Part shown: one piece after another, positions 46,170-55,929 of the stretch
How the letters are laid out: each line of letters opens with the position of its first letter
How positions within the stretch are numbered: position 1 is the stretch's first letter
Assembly: GCA_022828595.1 (NCBI GenBank)
Contig: JAKGHH010000004.1
Coordinates: forward strand, 81,496,270-81,560,269
Reading direction: 5' to 3'
DNA: 64,000 nt
Origin: Nelumbo lutea
Taxonomy: Eukaryota; Streptophyta; Magnoliopsida; Proteales; Nelumbonaceae
Notes under the pieces: model-generated
Told to the model about the DNA's origin: nothing
What the model saw: only the letters and a program-made list of their open reading frames with translations
The model's database searches: none
Translations under genes and position numbers: made by a program

Positions 46170-48478
46170 CTGATAAAATCATTAAAAAAAAAGTTACTAC
46201 CTCAAACCATAAGTTTGACAATTCACTTGACAACATGAAGAGCAAAACCAGGCAACAAAAGAATGTCATGGCATTATCAAACAAATTTGAAAAGAATATT
46301 GACATTTTGATATTTGCAGATGGTAGAAAATGGATCCTATATTTCTAATAGCTTTTTAACATTTGCAGGTTACAGCATAATGTCTAGTTTCTATGCCCAG
46401 GCTGTTACGAGTTAATGGTCATATCAGTGTTAAAGGGGCTTTTGGAACAGTGTTTAAAACCCAACCTGGAGGTAGAACCACTTTTCTTAGTCAACAGGTC
46501 AGCAGTTCAACTGTCTTAATCAATGGGTCAGCTTGTGATGTCATCATTGTAAAAAAATGTAAAAAGACTAAAATAATGCAAAAACTGGTGACCCATTGAA
46601 TGGGCCAGATGGGTCATTGACCGAGTCAAGAGTTTTTTATAATATAGTGGGTTAAACCATTAGAGGTTGGCCCAAACCAGAATTGTGACCGTGTCACTGG
46701 TCCAGTAGCTAGGCCAGTGACAGGTTGGTTGAAAACATTGTTAGCCCCCTATAAACACCATCCCCTCCCCCCCTCCCCACTTGACACTGAACTGAACTGT
46801 ACAATCGCATTATGAATTCTGAGGTGGACTGAACTCAAATAACCCCAATATCAAATTGGTTCTGAGAGATAGGGCACTGATGGAACACACTTATGTTATA
46901 TGTATTATTTATGTGACTCATGGTCCAACCATTTGACCTATGATCTGGCAAGCATTCTGGTTCTACGTTCAGTCCAAGTATTACAACACTGGTTAATATG
47001 CATAGTGTTATGGTCTCTACCTACAATATCTGGAGATTTTGGAATTTCAAATAAAAAAACCCTACAGCAGAACTAAATCAATTTGCACAATGCATATTGA
47101 CTATCTTATTGCACTGAATGGCACACATAGAAAAAGCCACAATAATCCAGACAAGCACCTTAAAAAGTACAAAGGTTCAAACTCTCCTAACTTCATCTTC
47201 AGAGTAAGTCTCCACTCTATCCAGGCATGTTTTTTGGAACAATCCGAACACGACCAAAAAATTTGATAAAGTGTAGCCAAAAACTCATGCAATACTCACT
47301 TTAAATGATGGGAAAATTTTAACTGTCCACGTTCAACAGCCTGTACTATCCACTGGGCTCTCTCTGCATGACACATAAGTACATATGGACTCCATACACC
47401 AGTAACAGTACTGGGGGCATGGTTTTGTAGACTAATGTGTCATGTAGAGGGAGCCTATGGACAGAAAAGGCTATCAAACATGGACAGATATAGTATTCTC
47501 ATAAGTGATGAGTGATAATATTCGAAATCTTTTAGAAAATGCCATATACATGAAATATACAACTATATGCAGAAGGCAAAATGACCACACGAAGTTTCCA
47601 TGGGAGTGAGACATATCGATCCCAACTAATATATGCAAAACCATTTAACAGAGAAGGAATCATTTAAGACAACCAAATCCCAAATATGCCAATTAATTTA
47701 TTTACAATCAGATTGGTCTAAATACAGAAACCATGGAAGGCAGATGGCAGTGGCAACGGATTTTTTTCTCTTTCTGAGAAAGGTAAAGTGTAATGTATTA
47801 ATATCTAAAAGTATGTGGTCCTCTGTACAATGAAATGTTGTACATGTATATTCCAATTAGGGACCTCCAAAAAAGTACACCCTCAAAAAAAAAAAAGAAA
47901 ACTTATCATCTTTAAATACATTGTGCACAGACAAGTCAATTCTTAAGTTCCTCTTCTGCAAAGGATAATTGCATGTAGTTCAAAGGAAATGCTGAAATTG
48001 AATACGAGCTTAATGAATTTTCATTGTTATTCTAGTTCACATAATTTAATGCAATATTGACATTCTCCAATAGCAGAAGCATCATTTGATCACATTCCTT
48101 ATCATAACAAAGCATTTCAATAGTTGGTGTAAATTCATAGAGTTCAGTGTTAAACTGTTAATGATTATTTGGAAATTCTATCCAAAGCATCAAGTTCTCA
48201 TACAAAGGATAAAATTAGTCCCTGATGTCTTCAAATCCTTTTTCCAGTATAAGTTGAGACACCATCAGATTTAATCTCCTTTGTTTTGAAAACTATGGCA
48301 AACACTCAACTGCTTTCCATTTTTTAAGCAATGAAAGGGAAACATGTAAAGCTCTTGTTATTCTCACTTGCAAATGGAAAAGCCATTTACCATGGAAGAG
48401 AGGAAAAACCATGACAACCATTATTAATAAATGAGCAGGGCAGGGGGGTCATAAAGATCCAGCTCTTATGCACTTACA
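46170..48478. other. VAP27-like intron 1
   Basis: This is the long intron between coding exons 1 and 2. The donor follows 48479 on the minus strand (gtaag) and the acceptor is tttatcag before 46169. Apart from the foldback at 46445-46743 I see no coding sequence; short frames here have no homology. Exon 1 ends with one base of a codon and exon 2 supplies the other two. Confidence 0.7.
46445..46743. mobile_element. Foldback element in VAP27-like intron 1
   Basis: The left end acagtgtttaaaacccaacc (46447) and right end ggttggttgaaaacattgtt (46723) are inverted with a few mismatches. The interior is rich in gggtca/tgaccc words. It shares gtagctaggccagtg with units of the array at 55930-56890, suggesting a common family. 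Target duplication unclear. Confidence 0.5.
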
Positions 48479-48897
48479 TGTGAACTTTAGTTCGCGGGGG
48501 TGAATCTGCAAAAGTTCTTGACTCATGATTCCTCTTCACACGAAGCCAAAACCAAACTACTTGGCATAGAAGGTTAGTACATCCACTAAACTCCAAATAT
48601 TTCCAGCCTGCACATATAGACAGAACAAGGTAAATAGCATCCACACAACCATAACCGAAGACTTTGACACACAAGAACCATACTGGTGTGCTAGTGGGAC
48701 AAATTTTCACAAATAAACCCTGGGGTGCGGAGACATTGAAAAACAAAAGACAAAGAGAACATTATATATAAATATATATGTTCAGTAGAGCTTGAACAAA
48801 TCAACAATCAGTAAACAAGATTACTACATATTCAACTTTAACGACTTCTCAGTCTCAAGAAAACAATGAAAAATAACATTCAGCTCGAAGTCACTCC

Positions 48898-49179
48898 TGT
48901 TGAAAAAATCTTTATTTTTGTTGTTTGTTGGTCAGCCGTTCTAGTTTTTAGGAAGATAGTTATTAGTTGGAGCATTGCTGAACTAGTCTTCAGCAAGTTT
49001 GTTAAGTGGTTGTGATTTTACCAAATCTTTAGCTTAGTGGTTACTGGTTCCTATTTTTATGCTTCTATCTGTTGATGTAGGTGCCTATTTAAAGGCAATT
49101 CCTTAATGAAACTAAGCATTGAGTTATTTTCATTCACCAGATATTTCCTACTGTATTGCCTCTGCTTTTTTTTTCAACA
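48898..49179 (+). repeat. copia-3 5' LTR
   Basis: 282 bp, starting tgttgaaaaaatc and ending ttttcaaca, with a TATA-like cctatttaaa near 49083-49092 that would serve as the element's promoter. Confidence 0.92.
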
Positions 49180-49180
49180 G

Positions 49181-49192
49181 TGGTATCAGAGC
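49181..49192 (+). other. copia-3 primer binding site
   Basis: Exact tggtatcagagc, one base after the LTR end. It is complementary to the initiator methionine tRNA. Confidence 0.92.
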
Positions 49193-49253
49193 CGAAGAGT
49201 GAAACAGGAAGAGTGCAGCAACAACTCTTTCTTTCATTGCAGCAGCAATTTCT

Positions 49254-52109
49254 ATGGCTTCTGAAAATTTTGTTCAACCTGCAATCCCACGCTTTGATGG
49301 TCATTATGATCATTGGAGCTTGCTGATGGAGAATTTCTTGAGGTCCAAAGAATATTGGCAGGTCGTTGAAAGTGGCATAAAAGAGGCAGCAGCTGGAGTT
49401 GTTTTGACAGATGCACAAAAGATAGAGTAGGAGGCACGAAAGCTGAAAGATTTGAAGGCAAAAAATTATCTCTTTCAAGCTATTGATCGTTCAATCTTGG
49501 AAACAATTCTTTGCAAGGACACCTCCAAACAAATATGGGACTCCATGAAGAAGAAGTATCAAGGGAATGCAAGGGCGAAGCGTGTGCAATTCCAAGCTCT
49601 TCGTAGAGAGTTTGAGCTTCTTCAAATGAAGTCAAGGGAGTCAGTTTCAGAATATTTTTCAAGGACAATGGCAATTGCAAATAAGATGCGGATTCATGGA
49701 GAGAAGCTAGAGGATGTGACCATTGTTGAAAAGATCCTTCGTTCAATGACACCCAAGTTTAATTTTGTGATTTGTTCTATTGAAGAGTCTAAAGACATTG
49801 ATACTCTTTCAATAGATGAAATGCAAAACTCTTTGCCATTCATGAGCAGAAAATAACCCAACAAGACAATGAAGAACAAGCACTGCAAGCAGCAACAAGC
49901 TCAAGAGGACATGGAAAGGGTGGATGGAAAGGCAAGAATACACACCAGAGACAAGGAGACAAGAAAGGTGTTGAATCTCAAGGAAACTGGAAGGCTCGTG
50001 ATGCTCAGAGTTCAACAGGATCTAAACCAAAGTTAGCTGACAAATCCAAGGTGGAATGTTATCGTTGTCACAGGTATGGTCACTATCGCTCAGAATGCCG
50101 TACAAATTTAAATAAACATAGAGGGGAAAAGTCTAACTTTCTAGACAAGGAAAAAGAAGAAGAAATTTCTCTCCTAATGGTGTGTCATACTATGGAGGAA
50201 ACTCACCCGAATTTATGGTACTTGGATACGGGCTGTAGCAACCATATGTGTGGAGACAAATCAATTTTCTCTGATTTGGATGAATCATTCCGAGATACTG
50301 TTAAATTTGGTGATAACTCTAGAGTATCTATTTTGGGAAAAGGAAGTGTTATACTTCAAACCAAAGGAAAGTCTCATTCTATTTCCAGTGTGTTATTTGT
50401 TCCAAATCTAAAAACTAATTTGCTTAGTGTTGGCCAGCTTCAAGAAAAGGGATATAAGATCTCAATTAAGGATGGAGTTTGTCGAATCCAAGATGACAAG
50501 TTGGGTTTAATTGCCCAAGTACAGATGACAGCAAATCGGATGTTTCCTTTGTATCTTCATCACATTACCCACAAATGTCTCACTACAAAACTAAAAGACA
50601 CAGCATGGCTATGGCATTTTCGCTATGGTCATCTCAGCTTTGGTGGTTTGAAGACCTTGCAGTAGAAAAACATGGTGGCAGGCCTTCCCAAATTTGAGTC
50701 TCCTTCAGAAATCTACGAGGAATGTGTTGTTAGCAAACAACACAGAGATGTTTTTCCAAAAGGAAAATCTTGGAGGGCTAAGAAGGCGCTGGAACTAGTA
50801 CATTCTGATTTGTGTGGGCCAATTATACCAACATCAAATGGAGGTAAACGATATTTTATATCATTTATTAATGACTTTAGCCAAAAAACCTGGGTGTATT
50901 TTCTGTAGGAAAAGTCGGAGGCTTTCGCAACCTTTCAAAGGTTTAAAGCACTAGCTGAAAATGAAGTTGGCAGTCCAATTAAGATTTTACGTACTGACCA
51001 AGGTGGAGAGTACAACTCACAAGAGTTTGCTGATTGTTGGCAAACATGGAATTAAAAGACAGCTAACTGCAGCTTATACACCTCAGCAAAACGGTGTAAG
51101 TGAGAGGAAAAATAGAACGATTCTCAATATGGTGTGAAGCCTTCAACAAAGAAGTGGTCTTCCTAAGAGATTCTGGCCTGAAGCAGTCAGTTGGAGTGTT
51201 TATATTTTGAATAGAAGCCCCACACTAGCTGTTCAAAATATAACTCCTGAAGAAGCATGGAGTAGGAATAGACCAGCTGTTGATCATCTGCGTGTGTTCG
51301 GGTGTATAGCATACGCCCATGTTCCAGATCAAAGAAGAAGAAAGTTAGATGACAAAGGTGAAAAATTCATTTTTCTTGGTTTTAATGATCATTCAAAGGC
51401 CTACAAATTGTATAATCCTATCACCAAGAAAATTGTTATTAGTCGTGACGTCATTTTTTATGAAGAAAAGACATGGTTATGGAGCAACAATACAGGTGGA
51501 CAGCAACTACCAGCAGATTTTGATGAGGGAGATGCAGATGAAATGCAACAGCAGCAACAACAAAATGCTCCAGCAATTCCAGCCCCTCATAATACTCAAA
51601 ATGACATCCCTACAACCTCTGAAACTTCACCACCAACAAAAGAATTAGATGAACAACTTGATGCTGCAGCAAGTTCTCGTTCTCAACGTGTCAGAAGAAG
51701 ACCAGCATGGATGTCTGACTACGAGGTACCCAACATAAATGATATTGATGATCCACTTACACATTTTGCCCTATTTTCAGGTTGTGATCCTACAGCTTTT
51801 GAAGTTGCTGTCAAAGAAGAAAAATGGTAGAAAGCCATGGGTGAAGAGATTGCAGCTATTGAAAGAAATAAAACCTGGGAATTGACAGACCTTCCAAAGG
51901 GACAAAAGACGATTGGTGTTAAGTGGGTTTACAAGACGAAGTTGAAGGAGAATGGCAAAGTTGACAAGTACAAGGCACGTTTGGTGGTCAAAGGTTATAA
52001 GCAAGAGTTTGGTGTGGACTACAAAGAAGTATTTGCTCCTGTAGCCAGACATGATACAATCAGATTGATGATTGCATTAGCAGCATAAAACTCATGGCCC
52101 ATTTTCCAA
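49254..52109 (+). pseudogene. copia-3 gag, protease, integrase remnant
   Basis: The ATG at 49254 opens a gag of the UBN2 type (FDGHYDHWSLLMENFL) with a TAG at codon 59 (49428-49430). Gag continues to about 49850 (VQFQALRREFELLQMK), then a frameshift, then an intact zinc knuckle CYRCHRYGHYRSEC (50057-50100). The protease carries WYLDTGCSNHM (near 50215), followed by the pre-integrase block HLSFGGLKTLQ (about 50630) and integrase core words HSDLCGPI and FINDFSQKTWVYF (50800-50905), ending with FLGFNDHSKAYKLYNP (51375). Further TAG/TAA stops lie at 50663, 50906, 51828 and 52086, with frameshifts between 51030 and 51200. Confidence 0.88.
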
Positions 52110-53327
52110 TTGGACGTGAAATCTGCATTTTTACATGGAAATTTAAAAGAAGAGGTATTTATTGACCAACCTCCTGGTTATGTGAAACTTGGCAGTGAGC
52201 ATAAAGTTTACAAATTAAAAAAGGCTCTATACGGACTAAAACAAGCACCTAGAGTTTGGTACAGTCGTATAGATTCTTATTTTTTAAAGGAAGGTTTCAA
52301 AAAATTCCCATATGAGCATACGCTTTACACAAAAAATGAAAATGGAGGAAAATTGCTTATTGTGTGCTTATATGTAGATGATTTGATATACTCTGGAAAT
52401 GATAGAGCAATGTTTGAAAACTTTAAACAATCCATGATGGATGAGTTTGAAATATCTGATCTTGGGATAATGCATTACTTTCTTGGCATAGAAGTAGTGC
52501 AATCTAATGTTGGAATTTTTGTGTCTCAAAAGAAATATGCCCAAGAAATTTTGGACAGGTTTGGTATGAAGAACTGTAACTCAGCCACTACACCAGTTGA
52601 GACAGGATTGAAGCTTGTGAAAAATCCAACGGGAAAAGGGGTTGACAGCACTCTTTACAAGCAAATGGTTGGAAGTTTAATGTACTTGACAGCAACACGA
52701 CCTGATTTAATGTATGTTGTAAGTCTTATTAGCAGGTATATGGAGCAACCAAAGGAAATTCATCTTCTAGCTGCAAAGAGGATTCTTCGGTATTTGCGTG
52801 GTACTACTAAACTCGGGCTTTTATACAAGAAGGGTGAACAATCATGCTTGATTGAATTTACAGACAGTGACTATGCTGTTGATTTGGATGACAGAAAAAG
52901 CACATCTGGATATGTTTTTATGTTGGGTTCTGCAGCTGTTTCGTGGTCATCAAAGAGGCAGTCATTAGTTACTTTGTCAACAACAGAAGCCGAGTTTGTA
53001 GCAGCAGCTTCTTGTGCTTGTCAAGCACTTTGGTTGAGAAAAATTCTCAAGGAGATGCAGTTTAAGCAACCAGGTTCTACCCAGATTTTCTGTGACAATA
53101 ATTCAGCAATTAAGCTCTCCAAAAATCCTGTTCTTCATGGAAGATGCAAGCACATAGACGTGAGGTATCACTTCTTGCGTGATCTCACAAAGGATGAAGT
53201 CATTGATCTTGTTTATTGTAGAAGTGGGGACCAAGTTGCTGATGTTTTTACTAAGCCCCTCAAATTAGCTGTTTTTCTGAAGTTGAGGAAATTACTTGGA
53301 GTTTGCAGTCTGGAAGACTCAGTTTGA
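52110..53327 (+). CDS. copia-3 reverse transcriptase and RNase H fragment
   Basis: A 405-codon uninterrupted frame, the longest transposon frame in the window. It starts within the reverse transcriptase (DVKSAFLHGNLKEEVF), continues LYGLKQAPRVWYSRI and the catalytic LYVDDLIYSG near 52370, FLGIEV and YLTATRPDLMYVV, then RNase H with SWSSKRQSLVTLSTTEAEF and FCDNNSAIKL up to VADVFTKPL. Upstream parts of pol are interrupted, so this frame cannot give an active polyprotein. Its start here is only the first ATG after a stop. Confidence 0.85.
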   Translation: MDVKSAFLHGNLKEEVFIDQPPGYVKLGSEHKVYKLKKALYGLKQAPRVWYSRIDSYFLKEGFKKFPYEHTLYTKNENGGKLLIVCLYVDDLIYSGNDRAMFENFKQSMMDEFEISDLGIMHYFLGIEVVQSNVGIFVSQKKYAQEILDRFGMKNCNSATTPVETGLKLVKNPTGKGVDSTLYKQMVGSLMYLTATRPDLMYVVSLISRYMEQPKEIHLLAAKRILRYLRGTTKLGLLYKKGEQSCLIEFTDSDYAVDLDDRKSTSGYVFMLGSAAVSWSSKRQSLVTLSTTEAEFVAAASCACQALWLRKILKEMQFKQPGSTQIFCDNNSAIKLSKNPVLHGRCKHIDVRYHFLRDLTKDEVIDLVYCRSGDQVADVFTKPLKLAVFLKLRKLLGVCSLEDSV

Positions 53328-53385
53328 GGGGAGGTTCTGAATGTTTTAAACTGGATGTCTGTAGACATCAATTTAAGGGAGGGTT

Positions 53386-53660
53386 TGTTGAAAAAATCTT
53401 TATTTTTGTTATTTGTTGGTCAGCTGTCCTAGTTTTTAGGAAGATAGTTATTAGTTGGAGCATTGCTGAACTAGTCTTCAGCAAGTTTGTTAAGTGGTTG
53501 TGATTTTACCAAATCTTTAGCTTAGTGGTTACTGGTTCCTACTTCTATCTGTTGGTGTAGGTGCCTATTTAAACGCAATTCCTTAATGAAACTAAGCAGT
53601 GAGTTATTTTCATTCACCAGATATTTCCTACTGTATTGCCTCTGTTTTTTTTTTTCAACA
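53386..53660 (+). repeat. copia-3 3' LTR
   Basis: 275 bp, very similar to 48898-49179. It lacks an 8-nt stretch (near ctatttttatgcttc of the 5' copy) and ends tttttcaaca directly before the actct half of the target duplication. Confidence 0.92.
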
Positions 53661-53759
53661 ACTCTAACCCTATGTGACAATGCCGAAACTGTTAGAACAC
53701 TAATTTCCAGACATATACTCGGATCGGTCGAAACGACTACATAAGAATTAGTCCAACAA

Positions 53760-53990
53760 CCAGACGATGGAAACATCAAATGAAGTCACAGAATCATCAA
53801 AGAATCTCATAAAAAAACAACCGATCGAAGGCAGAAAATCATCAAAGAATCTCATAAAGCCAACGACTAAATAAAATTAGTCCACCCATACGCCAACAAC
53901 ATCGATTGAAGTCACAGAATCAGTAAAGAATCTCGCAAAAAGCAAACCGAAGAAAATCATCAAAAAATCTCATAAAGCCAAGCACTGAAG
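53760..53990. repeat. Short direct repeats in the VAP27-like 5' UTR intron
   Basis: The words atcatcaaagaatctcataaa and gaagtcacagaatca recur four times at about 53781, 53836, 53909 and 53952 with small changes. They lie between the retrotransposon and the inferred 5' UTR exon. An 85-codon minus frame here is not convincing. Confidence 0.75.
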
Positions 53991-54033
53991 AACCACAAAG
54001 AATAAGAGGAGATAGAGTGACAAGAGAACTTAC

Positions 54034-54055
54034 CGGCTGGCGAGGAACCCTAGGT
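54034..54055 (-). other. Inferred 5' UTR exon of the VAP27-like gene (donor side)
   Basis: On the minus strand an exon-like cctcgccagccg is followed by the strong donor gtaagttctc (54033 downward). The coding start at 48527 is preceded by possible acceptors (gtgaagag), giving a 5' UTR intron of about 5.5 kb that contains copia-3. The transcription start is not known; the exon length is a guess from the TATA position. Confidence 0.5.
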
Positions 54056-54073
54056 AGAGAGTCAGTGTTGAGA

Positions 54074-54084
54074 GTATATACAGG
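54074..54084 (-). promoter_or_regulatory. TATA-like element upstream of the VAP27-like gene
   Basis: The minus strand reads ctgtatatactctc, a good TATA match about 40-50 bp upstream of the inferred 5' UTR donor. This placement suits a short first exon. Confidence 0.45.
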
Positions 54085-54428
54085 GCACAGATGGGACGAC
54101 CTTTTAAGGAAATTTGCCACAATAATTAAATTGATATTTCTCACGAAACGTCTAAGTGTTGGTTGCTTCAAGAGGACGAGGACACTCGTGAGTCGTGACC
54201 ATTGAATTGTTTCATGTTTGCTATATTTGTTAGGTGTCTGAAACACTCTGAAGCAGTGAAAGCGAAAGTATGGAAATTGTAGGGGTGGTTGTGTGGACGG
54301 TTGCACCGATCGTGAGTAGGACTTCAAAGCTGTACGTGCTTTTTATGTTTTGGAGGGTCTACTAACAAGTCGAGTCGGATCGGATGGAATCGGATGGAAT
54401 CGAATTGGATGGATCCAAATTTTATCTT
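54085..54428. other. Upstream region of the VAP27-like gene
   Basis: The likely proximal promoter. Overlapping short frames on both strands show no family features. Near 54373 ggatcggatggaatcggatgg-type words may be the edge of an old foldback. Confidence 0.35.
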
Positions 54429-54431
54429 TAA

Positions 54432-54689
54432 GGCTGTGTTTGGTTACAGTGAAAATTTATTTGTACTAGTATATATGTATGGAAGTGCAAATGAAAAGAA
54501 TATAAATTTTAGTTTAATTTTGTTTTGGATTTTATTTTATTTCACTTCAGGTCTTATTTTATTTCATTTGTAATGCAATCAAACAAAATTTTGAAGCAAA
54601 AATAAAATTAATATTTAAATCCAAATCATTTGCATTACCATTATTCTACATTAATGTAAATAAATTTGCATTACAACAAAATGAAGACG
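54432..54689. mobile_element. Tourist-type (PIF/Harbinger) MITE, diverged
   Basis: The left end is ggctgtgtttggttacagtg. The right end tttgcattacaacaaaatga is a decayed inverted match. Flanking taa occurs at 54429-54431 and 54690-54692, the target duplication of the Tourist group. Same family as 55558-55820. Confidence 0.65.
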
Positions 54690-54755
54690 TAACCAACAAA
54701 TTTATACGATTCGAATGCAATTCGGATTGTCATTGGATATTGATTTTTTTTTATA

Positions 54756-54815
54756 TCTTTTTAAGAGCTACACAACGGGTAAATTTATATCTTTTTAAGA
54801 GCTACACAACGGATA
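54756..54815. repeat. 33-bp tandem duplication
   Basis: The word atctttttaagagctacaca occurs at about 54757 and 54790 in direct succession with identical sequence, implying a recent small duplication. Confidence 0.85.
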
Positions 54816-55554
54816 TTATTATACACAAAAATTCTAACATCAAACTAAAAACACAACGTTATTGTGGAAATTACAGGGAAGTACCCTGTAGTTTGCTACA
54901 TGGATTCTCCAAATTAATAACTGAAGATGCTAATAGCTGGACGTGAATGTTGATCTCTAAAAGTATTATAAGTGAAAGTTAAGGCCCTTAAAGTGTCATT
55001 ATCTCCAAAGTATAGAGGAACATTGGGAACATCTTTCATGTATATATATATATATACTTGTGGTCATCCTGTGACTGGGTCGAATTTGAACACAAATTTG
55101 GATATACAAATACCATTTGCAGACTTGTTTTGAAAGCTCCACGCTTGGATGGGCATGGCTGTAGGAAAATCATTACTGGCCATGGAAAGGTGTAAACTGA
55201 CTCAGTTGGTAAGTTCACTAGCTGGTTGTAGACTTTAGTTTATGTTTCTTTTTCTTACATTTTCCTTCAAACCAAACATAGCCTTAGTATAGTGGAAACT
55301 TGAAATCCATCCCACCTACATCAGGCTTGAGCCGTTGACGGTTATGGGTTTGGCTGACAACTTTAGGTAGGAATTCCTAGGCTTGCAAATCCTCATTGTT
55401 AGCCGGAGAGAGACAAACTGAGGATATGATTGGAAGGTCTGACCATTTGCGTGTATTAAAGAAATGTCGTTACCAATCTCCTTGCTTTTGGATTGCTTGG
55501 TGGTGTTCTCAAAGGTGACAGTGAGAAACCAAATCAAAGATTATGGTTTGAAAA
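54816..55554. other. Spacer, nothing recognised
   Basis: Includes a (ta)n run at about 55041-55056. No gene or transposon end could be defined. Confidence 0.35.
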
Positions 55555-55557
55555 TAA

Positions 55558-55820
55558 GGCTGTGTTTGGTTGCAGTGCAATTTTATTTGCATTAGCATAA
55601 ATGCATGAGAGCAAATGAAAAAAATACAAATTCTTATTTAATTTTATTTTTTATTTTATTTTATTCTGCTTCATGTCTTAATTTACTTCATTTGTATTGC
55701 ATTCAAGCAAAATAAGTTAAAATTTGAAACAAAAAAAATATGTCATAATTTACACAAATCATTTGCACTGCTATAGTTTGCATCAATACAAATTTATTTG
55801 CATTGCAACCAAATACAGCC
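55558..55820. mobile_element. Tourist-type (PIF/Harbinger) MITE
   Basis: Inverted ends ggctgtgtttggttgcagtg and gcattgcaaccaaatacagcc enclose an AT-rich interior with tttatttgcat words next to both ends. It is flanked by taa at 55555-55557 and 55821-55823. The 3-bp TAA duplication and ggctgtgtttggttgca ends define Tourist-like MITEs. 263 bp, no coding capacity. Confidence 0.85.
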
Positions 55821-55929
55821 TAACGGAAAAACTGAGTATAGTAAAAGGGCGATTGAAAGTGTTAGATTAACTCTATAGTGAGTATGAAATTCAACCATTC
55901 TTGTCAAGGAGGTGAACCCATGATGCCAT

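Larger units (their letters stand above)
41765..48527 (-). pseudogene. VAP27-like (MSP-domain, ER membrane-contact) gene with two in-frame stops
   Basis: Eight coding exons on the minus strand: 48527-48479, 46169-46099, 45659-45578, 43517-43402, 43332-43150, 42879-42721, 42508-42431, 41878-41765. All have GT...AG borders and compatible phases and would spell about 283 residues. VAP27 proteins are tail-anchored ER proteins whose MSP domain binds partners at membrane contacts. The MSP domain opens MSQELLQIHPRELKF (exon 1), continues ELKKQSSC (exon 2), KYCVRPNIGIVQPRSTCDF (exon 3), QCKDKFLIQS (exon 4) and EENKLRVVLVSPP (exon 5). Exons 6-7 are charged and helical (coiled coil). Exon 8 gives the anchor GFPFLFVVMMALVGVALGLW. 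Stops occur at codon 73 (TAA, 43501-43503) and about codon 252 (TAG, 41861-41863). Both fit C-to-T changes in CAR codons. A downstream in-frame acceptor could skip each, so it may still be expressed. Confidence 0.82.
48893..53665 (+). mobile_element. Ty1/copia retrotransposon copia-3, antisense in the VAP27-like 5' UTR intron
   Basis: The element spans 48898-53660. LTRs are 48898-49179 and 53386-53660, the primer site 49181-49192, and the purine tract aagggagggt at 53375-53384. Flanks actcc (48893) and actct (53661) form a 5-bp target duplication with one mismatch. By eye the LTRs differ by seven substitutions and one 8-nt gap, making this the youngest LTR element here. The gag-pol is nevertheless broken. 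It lies about 370 bp upstream of VAP27-like coding exon 1, in the opposite orientation to that gene. Confidence 0.93.

Noticed and set aside
48474..48746. 90-codon minus-strand frame around 48.5-48.7 kb
   Set aside because: It overlaps the true VAP27-like exon 1 in another frame. The MSP-domain start MSQELLQIHPRELKF uses a different frame with a proper splice donor.
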